DNA of 16,548 nucleotides from an uncultured Collinsella sp. (GCA_902464035.1 CABQHT010000044.1:1-16548), one strand, 5' to 3'; positions 8,224 to 15,231 are shown, counted from the stretch's first letter. Numbers and translations are program-made. The notes: generated from the letters alone by a model not told the origin.

Positions 8224-8274
8224 ACCGAGATCCCGGCCCGAAAATGGGGATGGGGAGCGGGCCGGGATCTCGGT
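8224..8274 (-). terminator. Perfect 17-bp intercistronic hairpin (attenuator or mRNA-stability element)
   Basis: Arms 8224-8240 and 8258-8274 are exact inverted repeats (core CCGAGATCCCGGCCC) with a 17-base loop. It lies directly after the fibre-subunit gene's stop (8285) and before the next gene. On the minus strand it is followed by CCCCCTTT, not a long T run, so it probably gives partial termination or protects the upstream mRNA from 3' decay. Either would raise the amount of fibre subunit over the large downstream proteins. Confidence 0.7.
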
Positions 8275-8284
8275 GGAGGGGGGA

Positions 8285-8986
8285 TTAAGCCTGAGTCTTA
8301 GCCCATTCCTTGGCCTGCGCGATGGCGTTCTGGGCACCACCCTGGTCAGCGCCGAAGATGTAGCAGGAGACCGTCATAGCAGGATTATTAACGACATCCG
8401 CGCTGTTCATGGCAGCCGGGATATGCACGGTGCCGAACAGCTCACCGGTGTAAGCAGCCTTGCCGCCAGCGGGGGTAAGCTCTGCAGGAGTGCCGGTTCC
8501 GCCAGCGGTATACATGAACAGACCGCTCACGTACTGGCCTTCGTTACCGTTGGTCTTCACCTGGTCAGCAGCAACCGGCTCCCAGCCATTTTTAAGATTG
8601 AAGTACGGGGTCTTGGCAAGCGCGCCTTCACCGTCCTTCACGATGGCGTTCTTCACGTAGATGAACACATAGGACTTATCAGAGTCCTTACCGATACCGA
8701 CGTTGGGGTTCTTATTGATGTCGGTGTCGGGAATCATCTTGGAGTCCTTCACCCACTTGGTCTCAAACAGATAACCATCCACTGAGGGGTCCGTGGGATC
8801 AGTGCCGGGCTTGTCCGGATGATCGGGGTCGGGCTTCACTTCGGGCTTGTCGATGCTGCCAACCGTGAACTCGTTCACCTTGGTTTGGGTCGCCGACAGC
8901 CAGGCGTAGGTGCCCACGCCGGCAGCCAGTACCAGCAGCAGCAGGGCGGCAACGATGCCGTAGCGTTTTTTCTTCTTGTTTTCCAT
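8285..8986 (-). CDS. Probable major fibre subunit, TasA/camelysin-like, SipW-dependent
   Basis: 233 residues from the ATG at 8986, chosen because AAAGGAAGAG (8991-9000) lies just upstream and the basic signal start MENKKKKRYG follows. The signal has the SipW type: hydrophobic AALLLLVLAAGVG, then TYAWLSATQTKVNEFTVGSI. A Pro/Asp-rich linker (KPDPDHPDKPGTDPTDP) precedes a beta domain with LFETKWVKDS, YVFIYVKNAIV and a Gly/Thr-rich loop. The YVFIYV-type strand and the placement right after the peptidase gene, before a stabilising hairpin, match major-subunit genes of sipW-tasA loci. The gene is 70 bases downstream of the peptidase gene. That it polymerises is inference from family and context. 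Confidence 0.85.
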   Translation of the reverse strand: MENKKKKRYGIVAALLLLVLAAGVGTYAWLSATQTKVNEFTVGSIDKPEVKPDPDHPDKPGTDPTDPSVDGYLFETKWVKDSKMIPDTDINKNPNVGIGKDSDKSYVFIYVKNAIVKDGEGALAKTPYFNLKNGWEPVAADQVKTNGNEGQYVSGLFMYTAGGTGTPAELTPAGGKAAYTGELFGTVHIPAAMNSADVVNNPAMTVSCYIFGADQGGAQNAIAQAKEWAKTQA

Positions 8987-9056
8987 CGTTCTCTTCCTTT
9001 CGAAAACCGACTTCCCCGGCAACGACCCTTGCCGCCGCCTACACTTCTCCCTGCCG

Positions 9057-9614
9057 CTATGAACGCCGCTCCCTCGCATGCACGCGGGTATGCTTGCCCG
9101 CAGGCTCGTCGGGAACCATCCGATCGAGCACTATCGACGCCGCGACCAGCAGCGCCAGAACGGCCACCACAACAAGCAAACCGGGCATCGTCGTGCAATA
9201 TGCGTTAACGAAGCCCAGGTAAGGGACACAAAAAGAAACGACGCCGATCACGCGTGAAAAAGGCGTCTGCTCGGCGTCGTGCATGATGCTTCCGTCTGCA
9301 TTTTTGTTTGCGATTCCCTGCGTGCCGATCGTCTGCGCCGCAGGGTCGACCTCGTACACCTGGTGCGTCACCACGGCGCCGTCCGATCGGTAAAACGTTG
9401 CATTGTCGCCCACGGCAATATCCGTTGGCTCAACCTGGCGAACAAACACCATGGAGCCAACGGGAAGCTCGGGCTCCATAGAGCCCGAGAGCACAGCAAA
9501 AGGCATGTATCCAAATGCACGAGGAACAAAAGAAACGACGGCAAGGGCCATGACGAGCACAAGCGCCATGCTGCTAAGAAGCGCAATAAATCGTTTGAGT
9601 CCGCGCGCCGCCAT
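9057..9614 (-). CDS. sipW: SipW-type (ER/archaeal-type) signal peptidase I
   Basis: 185 residues, a membrane serine protease that would cleave the signals of the three TasA-like proteins encoded downstream. The N-terminal membrane helix is followed by MPFAVLSGSMEPELPVGS with the catalytic Ser45; VVTHQVYEV carries His84, which marks the ER/SipW class (His, not Lys). A second membrane helix (~150-167) and a basic tail with RERRS follow. In relatives the stretch after the His usually contains a GDxN block; here it reads GIANKNADG, so the first acidic residue is Ile, and Asp107 or Asp113 would have to serve as the acid. This is from memory of the family and should be checked by alignment. The ATG at 9614 has only a weak ribosome site. 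First gene of the operon, preceded by a promoter at 9743-9771. Confidence 0.9.
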   Translation of the reverse strand: MAARGLKRFIALLSSMALVLVMALAVVSFVPRAFGYMPFAVLSGSMEPELPVGSMVFVRQVEPTDIAVGDNATFYRSDGAVVTHQVYEVDPAAQTIGTQGIANKNADGSIMHDAEQTPFSRVIGVVSFCVPYLGFVNAYCTTMPGLLVVVAVLALLVAASIVLDRMVPDEPAGKHTRVHARERRS

Positions 9615-9742
9615 AATAATTAATTCATCCCCATCGAGGCCTTAATTCGACCAATCCAAGGGTCAGCAAGTTTCAGCAGAAACCGCAAGGCGCTTGAATA
9701 GCGAGTCCGAAATAAGCCAATTTGGAATCTTTTCGTAAGAAA

Positions 9743-9771
9743 AACATAGCGATGTGCTACACATTTTTCAA
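9743..9771 (-). promoter_or_regulatory. Promoter of the sipW-fibre operon with a palindrome in its spacer
   Basis: On the minus strand TTGAAA (9766-9771) and TATGTT (9743-9748) are separated by exactly 17 bases. Inside the spacer, ATGTG-CTA-CACAT (9752-9764) is a perfect inverted repeat, well placed for a repressor. The leader to the ATG at 9614 would be about 120 bases. Confidence 0.6.
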
Positions 9772-9855
9772 TGTTTTGTCGCTAAATGCTACTTATTTTG
9801 GCGTAAGTGGTCATTTATCCCCATACCGGACTGCCATATCCAATATCTACTACTA

Positions 9856-9894
9856 ACCCCCTACGCATCTTCTTCATAGGGGGTCTGTTTTTTT
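9856..9894 (+). terminator. Rho-independent terminator on the plus strand, no gene assigned
   Basis: ACCCCCTA (9856-9863) pairs with TAGGGGGT (9877-9884) and a T-rich tail follows (TGTTTTTTT, about 9886-9893). On the plus strand nothing coding lies upstream until the start region of the divergent operon, so it may end a short untranslated RNA or be a leftover. Confidence 0.6.
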
Positions 9895-10012
9895 GAATAT
9901 CTAAAAGAATGCGCCCCCCCCCAACATTAAAACATACTGCCCTATGTCTCATTTATTTTTAACCCTCCCTTGCGGGTTTAAGGCAGCCCAATGTAGTTCG
10001 CAGCCCATACCT

Positions 10013-10280
10013 TCTGGAAGGCGTGTCCCGATCTTCAGGTCCGGAGTGGGATGCGGTTTCCGGCTGTGGCCCCGTCGGGAAACCACATCCCACTCCGATC
10101 ACAAATTCCGGGTCACATTTTCCGCCAAGGCTTCAACCGGAAACCGTGTCCCATTTCTCAGCCGAATACTGGGATGCATTTTCCGCTGAGCCCCTCAACC
10201 GGAAAGTGCATCCCATTCCAGGCCTTGATTCCGGGACACGCTTTCCAAAACCCCGCCCATCCGGAAAGCCCGTCCCACTC
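10013..10280. repeat. Palindromic repeat array B (four full units and one half unit)
   Basis: Full units start with GGG at 10048, 10110, 10171 and 10233 (spacing 62, 61, 62 bp). Each is a hairpin: GGGATGCGGTTTCC with GGGAAACCACATCCC; GGGTCACATTTTCC with GGAAACCGTGTCCC; GGGATGCATTTTCC with GGAAAGTGCATCCC; GGGACACGCTTTCC with GGAAAGCCCGTCCC. The stems vary between units with several paired changes. The last unit and its 3' flank are nearly identical to the last unit of array A (451-597), and both arrays lie in the same orientation on either side of the fibre operon. Confidence 0.8.
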
Positions 10281-10315
10281 TAGACACATCTGGGTATGGA
10301 ATTATCAGTCACCTG

Positions 10316-10534
10316 CTAGGCATAGGTTCTGCAACCTGGCGCCCGTCCGGCGGCATCTTGCTGCATGAATCCCATCGAGTGGCGCGTAAAGAAGCCCGGA
10401 TATGTCTGGTAGCCGCACTCCATCTGGCGATACATCCAGCGAATGCACGAGACCGTATCATTCAAAACCGACCCATCATCCGGATGATGGAAAATGTCGC
10501 CCCAGACGCTTGCCACGGCGCACCCCCGTGTCAA
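10316..10534 (-). pseudogene. Possible remnant of an unrecognised protein
   Basis: An open frame of up to 72 codons (TTG at 10534; in-frame GTG at residue 7) ends at a TAG near 10316. Its composition is protein-like and codon use matches the genome: VWGDIFHHPDDGSVLND is followed by CIRWMYRQMECGYQTYPG. There is no ribosome site, and its 5' end runs into the terminator of the flavodoxin gene, so if real it is a broken C-terminal piece. I do not recognise the family. Confidence 0.3.
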
Positions 10535-10563
10535 GAAAAAAGCCCCGAAAATTTCGAGGCTTT
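10535..10563 (-). terminator. Rho-independent terminator of the flavodoxin gene
   Basis: On the minus strand AAAGCCTCGAAA pairs with TTTCGGGGCTTT (one T:G wobble) and ends in TTTTTTC. It lies about 35 bases after the stop of the gene at 10599-11150. Confidence 0.85.
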
Positions 10564-10598
10564 CACGTTTGTATTATTTTGCTTACGACGGCGATTGC

Positions 10599-11150
10599 TT
10601 ACTCGCCCAGCACGGCCTTTTTGGCGGCTGCAGCCATGTTGTCCAAATCCTCCTTGGTGGGGTGATCCTTTGCGGCAACCCAGTTGTCGAGCAGCATCTT
10701 AAATCGGGCGTTGTCGGGATCTTGCTCGAGCATGGCCTCGTAGCGCTGCTTGACCGCAGGGCCCATCTTGCCCTGGCACATGGCCCAGCCCGCAAGCTCG
10801 GCGTCATCGGCCAAATTGGAGGTCACGCGATCGATAATCTGCTGGTAATAGCTCTGGTCAGCGCCAAAACCGCAGGTGCCAAACAGGAAAACGCGCTTGC
10901 CGTGCAAGGCAGAGAGCAACGCCGCGACCGAAGGCGTGCACGCGCCCTTGTCGCACCAAAAACCGACGAGCACCGTGTCGGCCGCGCAGGCACCCTGCGC
11001 CTCGAGCGCAACCTGCTCTGCATCCGCATCGTCGCTCAACGCCGCGGCATGGACAAACTCAGCGCCCGCAGCCTGCAGAGCGCGCTTGATCGCGCCCGAA
11101 ACCATCCTGGTATTACCGCTCTTGCTGTTAACCACCAAAGAGCACGTCAT
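10599..11150 (-). CDS. Flavodoxin-family protein
   Basis: 183 residues from the ATG at 11150; a GTG at 11156 would add two residues, and GAGG at about 11161-11164 could serve either. The N-terminus CSLVVNSKSGNTRMVSGAI is a flavodoxin first strand plus FMN phosphate loop (SKSGNTRM, ~residues 9-16). The following strands are TVLVGFWCDKGACTP and KRVFLFGTCGFG, which sit where flavodoxin FMN-contact loops occur and add two Cys-containing turns. The C-terminal third is helical (RYEAMLEQDPDNARFKMLLDNW). It probably binds FMN and carries electrons; the partner is unknown. Some flavodoxin-like proteins of this size act beside reductases such as the bilirubin reductase system, but nothing nearby shows that link. 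Single-gene transcript with its own promoter and terminator. Confidence 0.85.
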   Translation of the reverse strand: MTCSLVVNSKSGNTRMVSGAIKRALQAAGAEFVHAAALSDDADAEQVALEAQGACAADTVLVGFWCDKGACTPSVAALLSALHGKRVFLFGTCGFGADQSYYQQIIDRVTSNLADDAELAGWAMCQGKMGPAVKQRYEAMLEQDPDNARFKMLLDNWVAAKDHPTKEDLDNMAAAAKKAVLGE

Positions 11151-11209
11151 AGTCACGTTGCCTCGTTTCCCCCAAAACTAAAACCACTAATGCAATTTAT
11201 TAGATGAAT

Positions 11210-11237
11210 ATCTTAGTACTAACGACGCAGATGTAAA
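11210..11237 (-). promoter_or_regulatory. Candidate promoter of the flavodoxin gene
   Basis: TTTACA (11232-11237) and TAAGAT (11210-11215) on the minus strand, 16-base spacer, giving a leader of about 50 bases. A second candidate (TTGTCC-N16-TATATA) lies further upstream near 11390-11417. Confidence 0.4.
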
Positions 11238-11320
11238 CCACCGTCTGTCGATTGGCGACGCAGGCGACATCTTTAGACAGATTTTGGACAGTACGTACTT
11301 GGATTAATGTCGCCGCAGAG

Positions 11321-11375
11321 TGTTTCACGAAATACCGTCAAATTGTGTCACAGAATATCGTCAAAATGTTTCACG
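11321..11375. repeat. Three 23-bp-spaced repeats in the flavodoxin/ABC intergenic region
   Basis: TGTTTCACG at 11321, TGTGTCACA at 11344 and TGTTTCACG at 11367 are exactly 23 bp apart. The first two continue with the matching GAAATACCGTCAAA and GAATATCGTCAAA. The spacing of about two helical turns suggests repeated protein binding on one face of the DNA. The 300-base spacer 11151-11449 also contains an 8-bp inverted repeat (GGCGACAT 11263-11270 with ATGTCGCC 11307-11314) and no gene. Confidence 0.55.
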
Positions 11376-11449
11376 CGCTGGTAGAACGCTATATAACACG
11401 ATCGCTCTATGGGACAAACAAACCTGATTAATTTGCCCCACGGGCTTCC

Positions 11450-13309
11450 TCACTGGGCGAACTGGCTGCGGTAGAGTTCGGCGTAGAAGCCGCCTGCCGC
11501 CAGCAGCTCGTCATGCGTGCCGCGCTCGATAATCTGGCCGTCGCGCATGACCAGGATGCGGTCGGCGTTACGGATCGTGCTCAGGCGGTGCGCCACGACA
11601 AAGCTCGTACGACCAGCCATGAGCTCGTCGAACGCCGCCTGCACCTGCAGCTCGGTGCGGGTATCGATGCTCGAAGTCGCCTCGTCCAGCAGCAGAATCG
11701 CCGGGTCGGTGAGCATGACGCGCGCGATGCACAGCAGCTGCTTTTGGCCCTGGCTAAACGTGCCACCGTCCTCGCCGATCACCGTGTCGTAGCCCTGGGG
11801 CAGCTGCACGATAAACTTGTGCGCGTGCGCGCGCTTGGCAGCCTCGATAACCTGCTCTCGCGTGGCATCCGGGCAACCGTAAGCGATGTTTTCCGCCACC
11901 GTGCCCTCGAACAGCCAGGTGTCCTGCAGCACCATGCCAAAGGCGCGGCGCAGGCTCGCACGCGTGTAGTCACGCGAGGAGCGACCATCGACCGCGATGC
12001 GCCCAGCATCGATATCGTAAAAGCGCAGCAGCAGGTTGATGAGTGTCGTCTTGCCGCAGCCCGTGGGACCGACCAGGGCAAACCGCATGCCGGGTTTGGC
12101 ATCGATGCAGATGTCCTGCAGCAGCTTGCGGTCGGGCACGTAGCTAAAGTCCACATGCTCAAAGGCGACCTCGCCCTTCGGAGCGGTGAGCTCAATGGCA
12201 TCCGCCGCATCGGGCTCCTGCTCGCGTGCATCGAGCAGCGCGAACATGCGACGGGCCGAGGCATAGGCCGTCTGGATCTGCGTGATGACGTTGGTGACCT
12301 CGTTGAACGGCTTGGTGTACTGGTTGGCATAGGACAGGAAGATCTGCACGCCACCCACCGTAAGCGCCGCAGGCACGCCCGTAATCACGCCAACGCAACC
12401 GATCACGGCCACCACGGCGTAGATGATGTTGTTGATAAAGCGTGTGCCGGGGTTAGAGAGCGAACCCATAAACTGCGCGCGCTCACCCGCCGTGTAGAGC
12501 TCGGCGTTGAGGGCATCGAATTGCAGCTGAGCGCGCGGGCCGTAGGCAAACGCGTCAACAAGCTTTTGCTCGCCCACATACTCCTCGATATGACCGCCCA
12601 GCTGGCCCTGAATGCGCTGCTGGGCCGTAAAGCTCTTGTTGGAGAGCTTGGCGATGGCGCCGGCCGCAAAGATGGAGAGCGGCGTGACGAGCACCACCAC
12701 GAGCGTCATGGTCAGGTTAATGGACAGCATAAACACGAGCGTTCCCACGATAGTGATGACGCCGGTAAAGAGCTGCGTGAAGCCCTGCAGCAGGCCGTCA
12801 CCCACCTGGTCGACGTCGTTGACCACGCGGCTCATGAGGTCGCCGTGGGCATGGCTGTCGATAAAGCCGAGCGGCATGCGGCTGAGCTTGTCGCTCGCCT
12901 CCACGCGCATGTCGCGCACCGTCTCGTAGGACAGACGGTTGACGCAGTAGCCCTGCAGCCACTGGAACGCCGCAGCGCCAACCACGACCAGCGCAAGCTT
13001 GGTGACGAGCGGCAGCAGCGCGTCAAAGTCCACCTGCCCGGTGGCGACGATGAGGTCGATGCCCTCGCCGATGAGGATGGGCGTATAGAGCTGCAGAATC
13101 ACCGAGACAGCGGCACTCACAAACGACGCCGCAAACGAAATGCGGTGCGGTCGGACATAGCCCAGCAGGCGGCGGGTCACCGCGCCCACGGGATAGCGCT
13201 CGGGATCGCCGGGCTGGCGCGGACCGTCGCCCAGGTCGTTAAGGTTATCGTTACCGGACACATTGGCCGTCATCGTGGCGACCGAACCGGAGGAAGTATA
13301 CGGATTCAT
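11450..13309 (-). CDS. ABC exporter, catalytic (consensus) half of a heterodimer
   Basis: 619 residues with a membrane domain of six helices (~50-345) and an ATPase domain (~385-610). Walker A is GPTGCGKTT (~414), Walker B ILLLDEATSSID (~537) has the catalytic Glu, and the switch His is in VVAHRLSTI (~573). The signature reads FSQGQKQLL instead of LSGGQ. The ATG at 13309 follows the stop of the upstream subunit directly, with GGAGGG (13317-13322) 7 bases away, so the two are co-translated. Its intact Walker motifs pair with the FSGGQ of the partner to form the working ATP site. The substrate cannot be read from the sequence; relatives export drugs, lipids or peptides. The N-terminal ~35 residues are a polar extension (NVSGNDNLNDLGD). 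Confidence 0.93.
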   Translation of the reverse strand: MNPYTSSGSVATMTANVSGNDNLNDLGDGPRQPGDPERYPVGAVTRRLLGYVRPHRISFAASFVSAAVSVILQLYTPILIGEGIDLIVATGQVDFDALLPLVTKLALVVVGAAAFQWLQGYCVNRLSYETVRDMRVEASDKLSRMPLGFIDSHAHGDLMSRVVNDVDQVGDGLLQGFTQLFTGVITIVGTLVFMLSINLTMTLVVVLVTPLSIFAAGAIAKLSNKSFTAQQRIQGQLGGHIEEYVGEQKLVDAFAYGPRAQLQFDALNAELYTAGERAQFMGSLSNPGTRFINNIIYAVVAVIGCVGVITGVPAALTVGGVQIFLSYANQYTKPFNEVTNVITQIQTAYASARRMFALLDAREQEPDAADAIELTAPKGEVAFEHVDFSYVPDRKLLQDICIDAKPGMRFALVGPTGCGKTTLINLLLRFYDIDAGRIAVDGRSSRDYTRASLRRAFGMVLQDTWLFEGTVAENIAYGCPDATREQVIEAAKRAHAHKFIVQLPQGYDTVIGEDGGTFSQGQKQLLCIARVMLTDPAILLLDEATSSIDTRTELQVQAAFDELMAGRTSFVVAHRLSTIRNADRILVMRDGQIIERGTHDELLAAGGFYAELYRSQFAQ

Positions 13310-15157
13310 TTAGCAGCCCTCCTTTGCGCAAACAGATGCAGGGGCGGACGCGGGCGCCGCGCTCCCCTGCTGGCCCTCGAGCTCCTCGCGGCGCAGCTGC
13401 GACTGGCAGATCTCGCGATAGAGCTGGCAGCCTGCGTAGAGCTCGTCATGCGTACCCAGGCCCGCGACCGAGCCGTGGTCGAGCACGCAGATCATGTCGG
13501 CGTCGCGCACGGTCGATACGCGCTGGCTCACGATGACCGTAGTCAGCGGCAGACCGCCCTCGGCGGCACCGCGCACACTGCGCTCGCGAATGGCATGGCG
13601 AAGCGCCGCATCGGTCTTAAAGTCGAGCGCCGAGGCAGAGTCATCCATGATTAGGACCTGCGGAGAGCCCACCAGAGCACGTGCGATGGTCAGGCGCTGG
13701 CGCTGGCCACCGCTAAAGTTCTTGCCACCCGCCTCGACCGGCGCGTCCAGACCTTGAGGTTTTTTGCGCACGAACTCGCTCGCCTGCGCCATATCGAGCG
13801 CCGACCAGAGCTCATCGTCGGTCGCCGCATCGTCGCGCCAGGTTAGGTTGCTGCGAATCGTGCCGCTCACGAGCGACGCGCGCTGCGGGACGGTCGCGAC
13901 CACATGGCGCAGCTGGTCGAGCGGCCAAGTGCGCACGTCGGCACCCATCACGCTCACGCTGCCGGTGCCCGCATCGTACAGGCGCGGGATAAGCGAAACG
14001 AGCGTAGACTTGCCGCTGCCCGTGCCGCCGATAATGCCGAGCGTTTTGCCCAGCGGCAGCTCCAGCGTCACATCGCTCACGGCATTTGTCGCGCCCGCGC
14101 CAAACGAAAAGCTCGCATGGTCAAAGCTCAGCGCAGGGACTGGAGCAGCGCCGCCCGCCAGTTCGCTCGGCTTGGGCAGTGCGACCGGCTGGTTGCCCTC
14201 GTCGGTGATGCTCGGCTCGCAATTGAGCACCTCGTTGATACGCGAAGCGCTCGCGCTCGCCTTGGTAAAGACCACGACCAGATTGGCCACGTACACGATG
14301 GAGGTAAGGGCCTGCGTCATGTAGTTCACAAACGCCATGACCTGGCCCTGCGTGAGCTCGCCCACGTTGACCTGGATGCCGCCCACCCACAGGATGGCGC
14401 ACACGCCCAGGTTCATCACCAAAAACGTGACGGGATTAAGGATTGACGAAAGCTTGCCCACCGCGATGGCAGTATTGGCCTGGTCATCGGCGGCCTGGGC
14501 AAAGCGCTCGCGCTCGTGGTCCTCGCGCACAAAGGCGCGAACCACGCGGGCGCCCGAAAGGCCCTCGCGGCAGATAAGCGCGATGCGGTCGAGCTTCGCC
14601 TGCAGCTGCTTGTAGTACGGAATGCAGCGTGCCATGACAAACCAAAACACCAGGCCGATGGCGGGCGTGCAAATCAAAAAGATGATGCCGAGCTTAAGGT
14701 CGATGGCAAGGGCCGCGCACATGGAGCCCACCGCCAAGAAGGGCCAGCGGATGAGCATGCGCACGCCCAGCGCCACGGCCAGCTGCACCTGGTTGACATC
14801 GTTGGTAATACGCGTGATAAGCGACGGCGTGCCAAAGCGGTCGAGCTCGGCATAGCTCAGCTTATTAATGTGCTCGTAAAGCGCACCGCGAATGTCGGTA
14901 CCCATGCCCTGCGAGGTGAGCGCCGCCATCTTTTGGCAGACGAGCGTAAACGAGATGCCGATTACAGCCATGGCGGCGAGCACCGCGCCGTAACGGACGA
15001 CGGCGTTGACATCGTGTGCGCCGATGCCCTTATCGATCATCTGGGCAATCACCAGCGGCGTAAGCAGGTCAAAGATCACTTCGATCAGCTTGCACGCAGG
15101 GCCAATCACCATATACCGGCGAAACTTACCACCAAAACGCCTGAGCAGCTCAATCAT
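13310..15157 (-). CDS. ABC exporter, degenerate half of a heterodimer
   Basis: 615 residues from the ATG at 15157, chosen for GGGAG (15167-15171) 9 bases upstream and the typical start MIELLRRFGGKFRRY; a GTG at 15214 lies downstream of the probable promoter's -10 and lacks a ribosome site. Six membrane helices (~20-315) precede an ATPase domain (~340-580) with Walker A GGTGSGKST (~375), signature NFSGGQRQRL (~480), and Walker B VLIMDDSASALD (~500), where Asp replaces the catalytic Glu. The switch His is Gln (VSQRVSTV, ~544). Both changes mark the non-hydrolysing site of heterodimeric exporters. The tail is Ala/Pro/Ser-rich and ends in CAKEGC. First gene of a two-gene operon. Confidence 0.93.
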   Translation of the reverse strand: MIELLRRFGGKFRRYMVIGPACKLIEVIFDLLTPLVIAQMIDKGIGAHDVNAVVRYGAVLAAMAVIGISFTLVCQKMAALTSQGMGTDIRGALYEHINKLSYAELDRFGTPSLITRITNDVNQVQLAVALGVRMLIRWPFLAVGSMCAALAIDLKLGIIFLICTPAIGLVFWFVMARCIPYYKQLQAKLDRIALICREGLSGARVVRAFVREDHERERFAQAADDQANTAIAVGKLSSILNPVTFLVMNLGVCAILWVGGIQVNVGELTQGQVMAFVNYMTQALTSIVYVANLVVVFTKASASASRINEVLNCEPSITDEGNQPVALPKPSELAGGAAPVPALSFDHASFSFGAGATNAVSDVTLELPLGKTLGIIGGTGSGKSTLVSLIPRLYDAGTGSVSVMGADVRTWPLDQLRHVVATVPQRASLVSGTIRSNLTWRDDAATDDELWSALDMAQASEFVRKKPQGLDAPVEAGGKNFSGGQRQRLTIARALVGSPQVLIMDDSASALDFKTDAALRHAIRERSVRGAAEGGLPLTTVIVSQRVSTVRDADMICVLDHGSVAGLGTHDELYAGCQLYREICQSQLRREELEGQQGSAAPASAPASVCAKEGC

Positions 15158-15201
15158 GTATAGGCGCTCCCTATCATCATCCACATTCAATTCGAACCAT
15201 G

Positions 15202-15231
15202 ATAGTACCGCCACCCCAAAAGAAGCGTAAA
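15202..15231 (-). promoter_or_regulatory. Candidate promoter of the ABC exporter operon
   Basis: TTTACG (15226-15231) and TACTAT (15202-15207) on the minus strand with an 18-base spacer. The leader to the ATG at 15157 would be about 40 bases and includes the ribosome site. Confidence 0.5.

Larger units (their letters stand above)
9615..10315. other. Gene-free region upstream of the fibre operon
   Basis: It holds the operon leader and promoter (9615-9771), an AT-rich stretch, the orphan plus-strand terminator (9856-9894), a short C tract (about 9913-9922) and repeat array B (10013-10280). Open frames across the array follow the palindromes and show no ribosome sites or protein-like composition. 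I see no intact gene. Confidence 0.7.

Noticed and set aside
9615..9735. Riboswitch in the sipW leader
   Set aside because: The ~120-base leader has no recognisable conserved core of c-di-GMP, purine, preQ1 or T-box classes.
9963..9981. Hairpin AACCC..GGGTT as a terminator
   Set aside because: The stem is short and is not followed by a T run on either strand in the right direction.
11321..11375. True parS centromere site
   Set aside because: Only the left half (TGTTTCAC) is present at each box; the full 16-bp palindrome is absent.
11425..11446. Terminator of the ABC exporter operon (GCCC-GTG-GGGC)
   Set aside because: The stem is only about 4 bp and is followed by AAATTAATC with no T run, so it is too weak to call.
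11513..13654. 713-codon open frame on the plus strand
   Set aside because: It runs antisense across both ABC exporter genes, whose minus-strand motifs are unmistakable.
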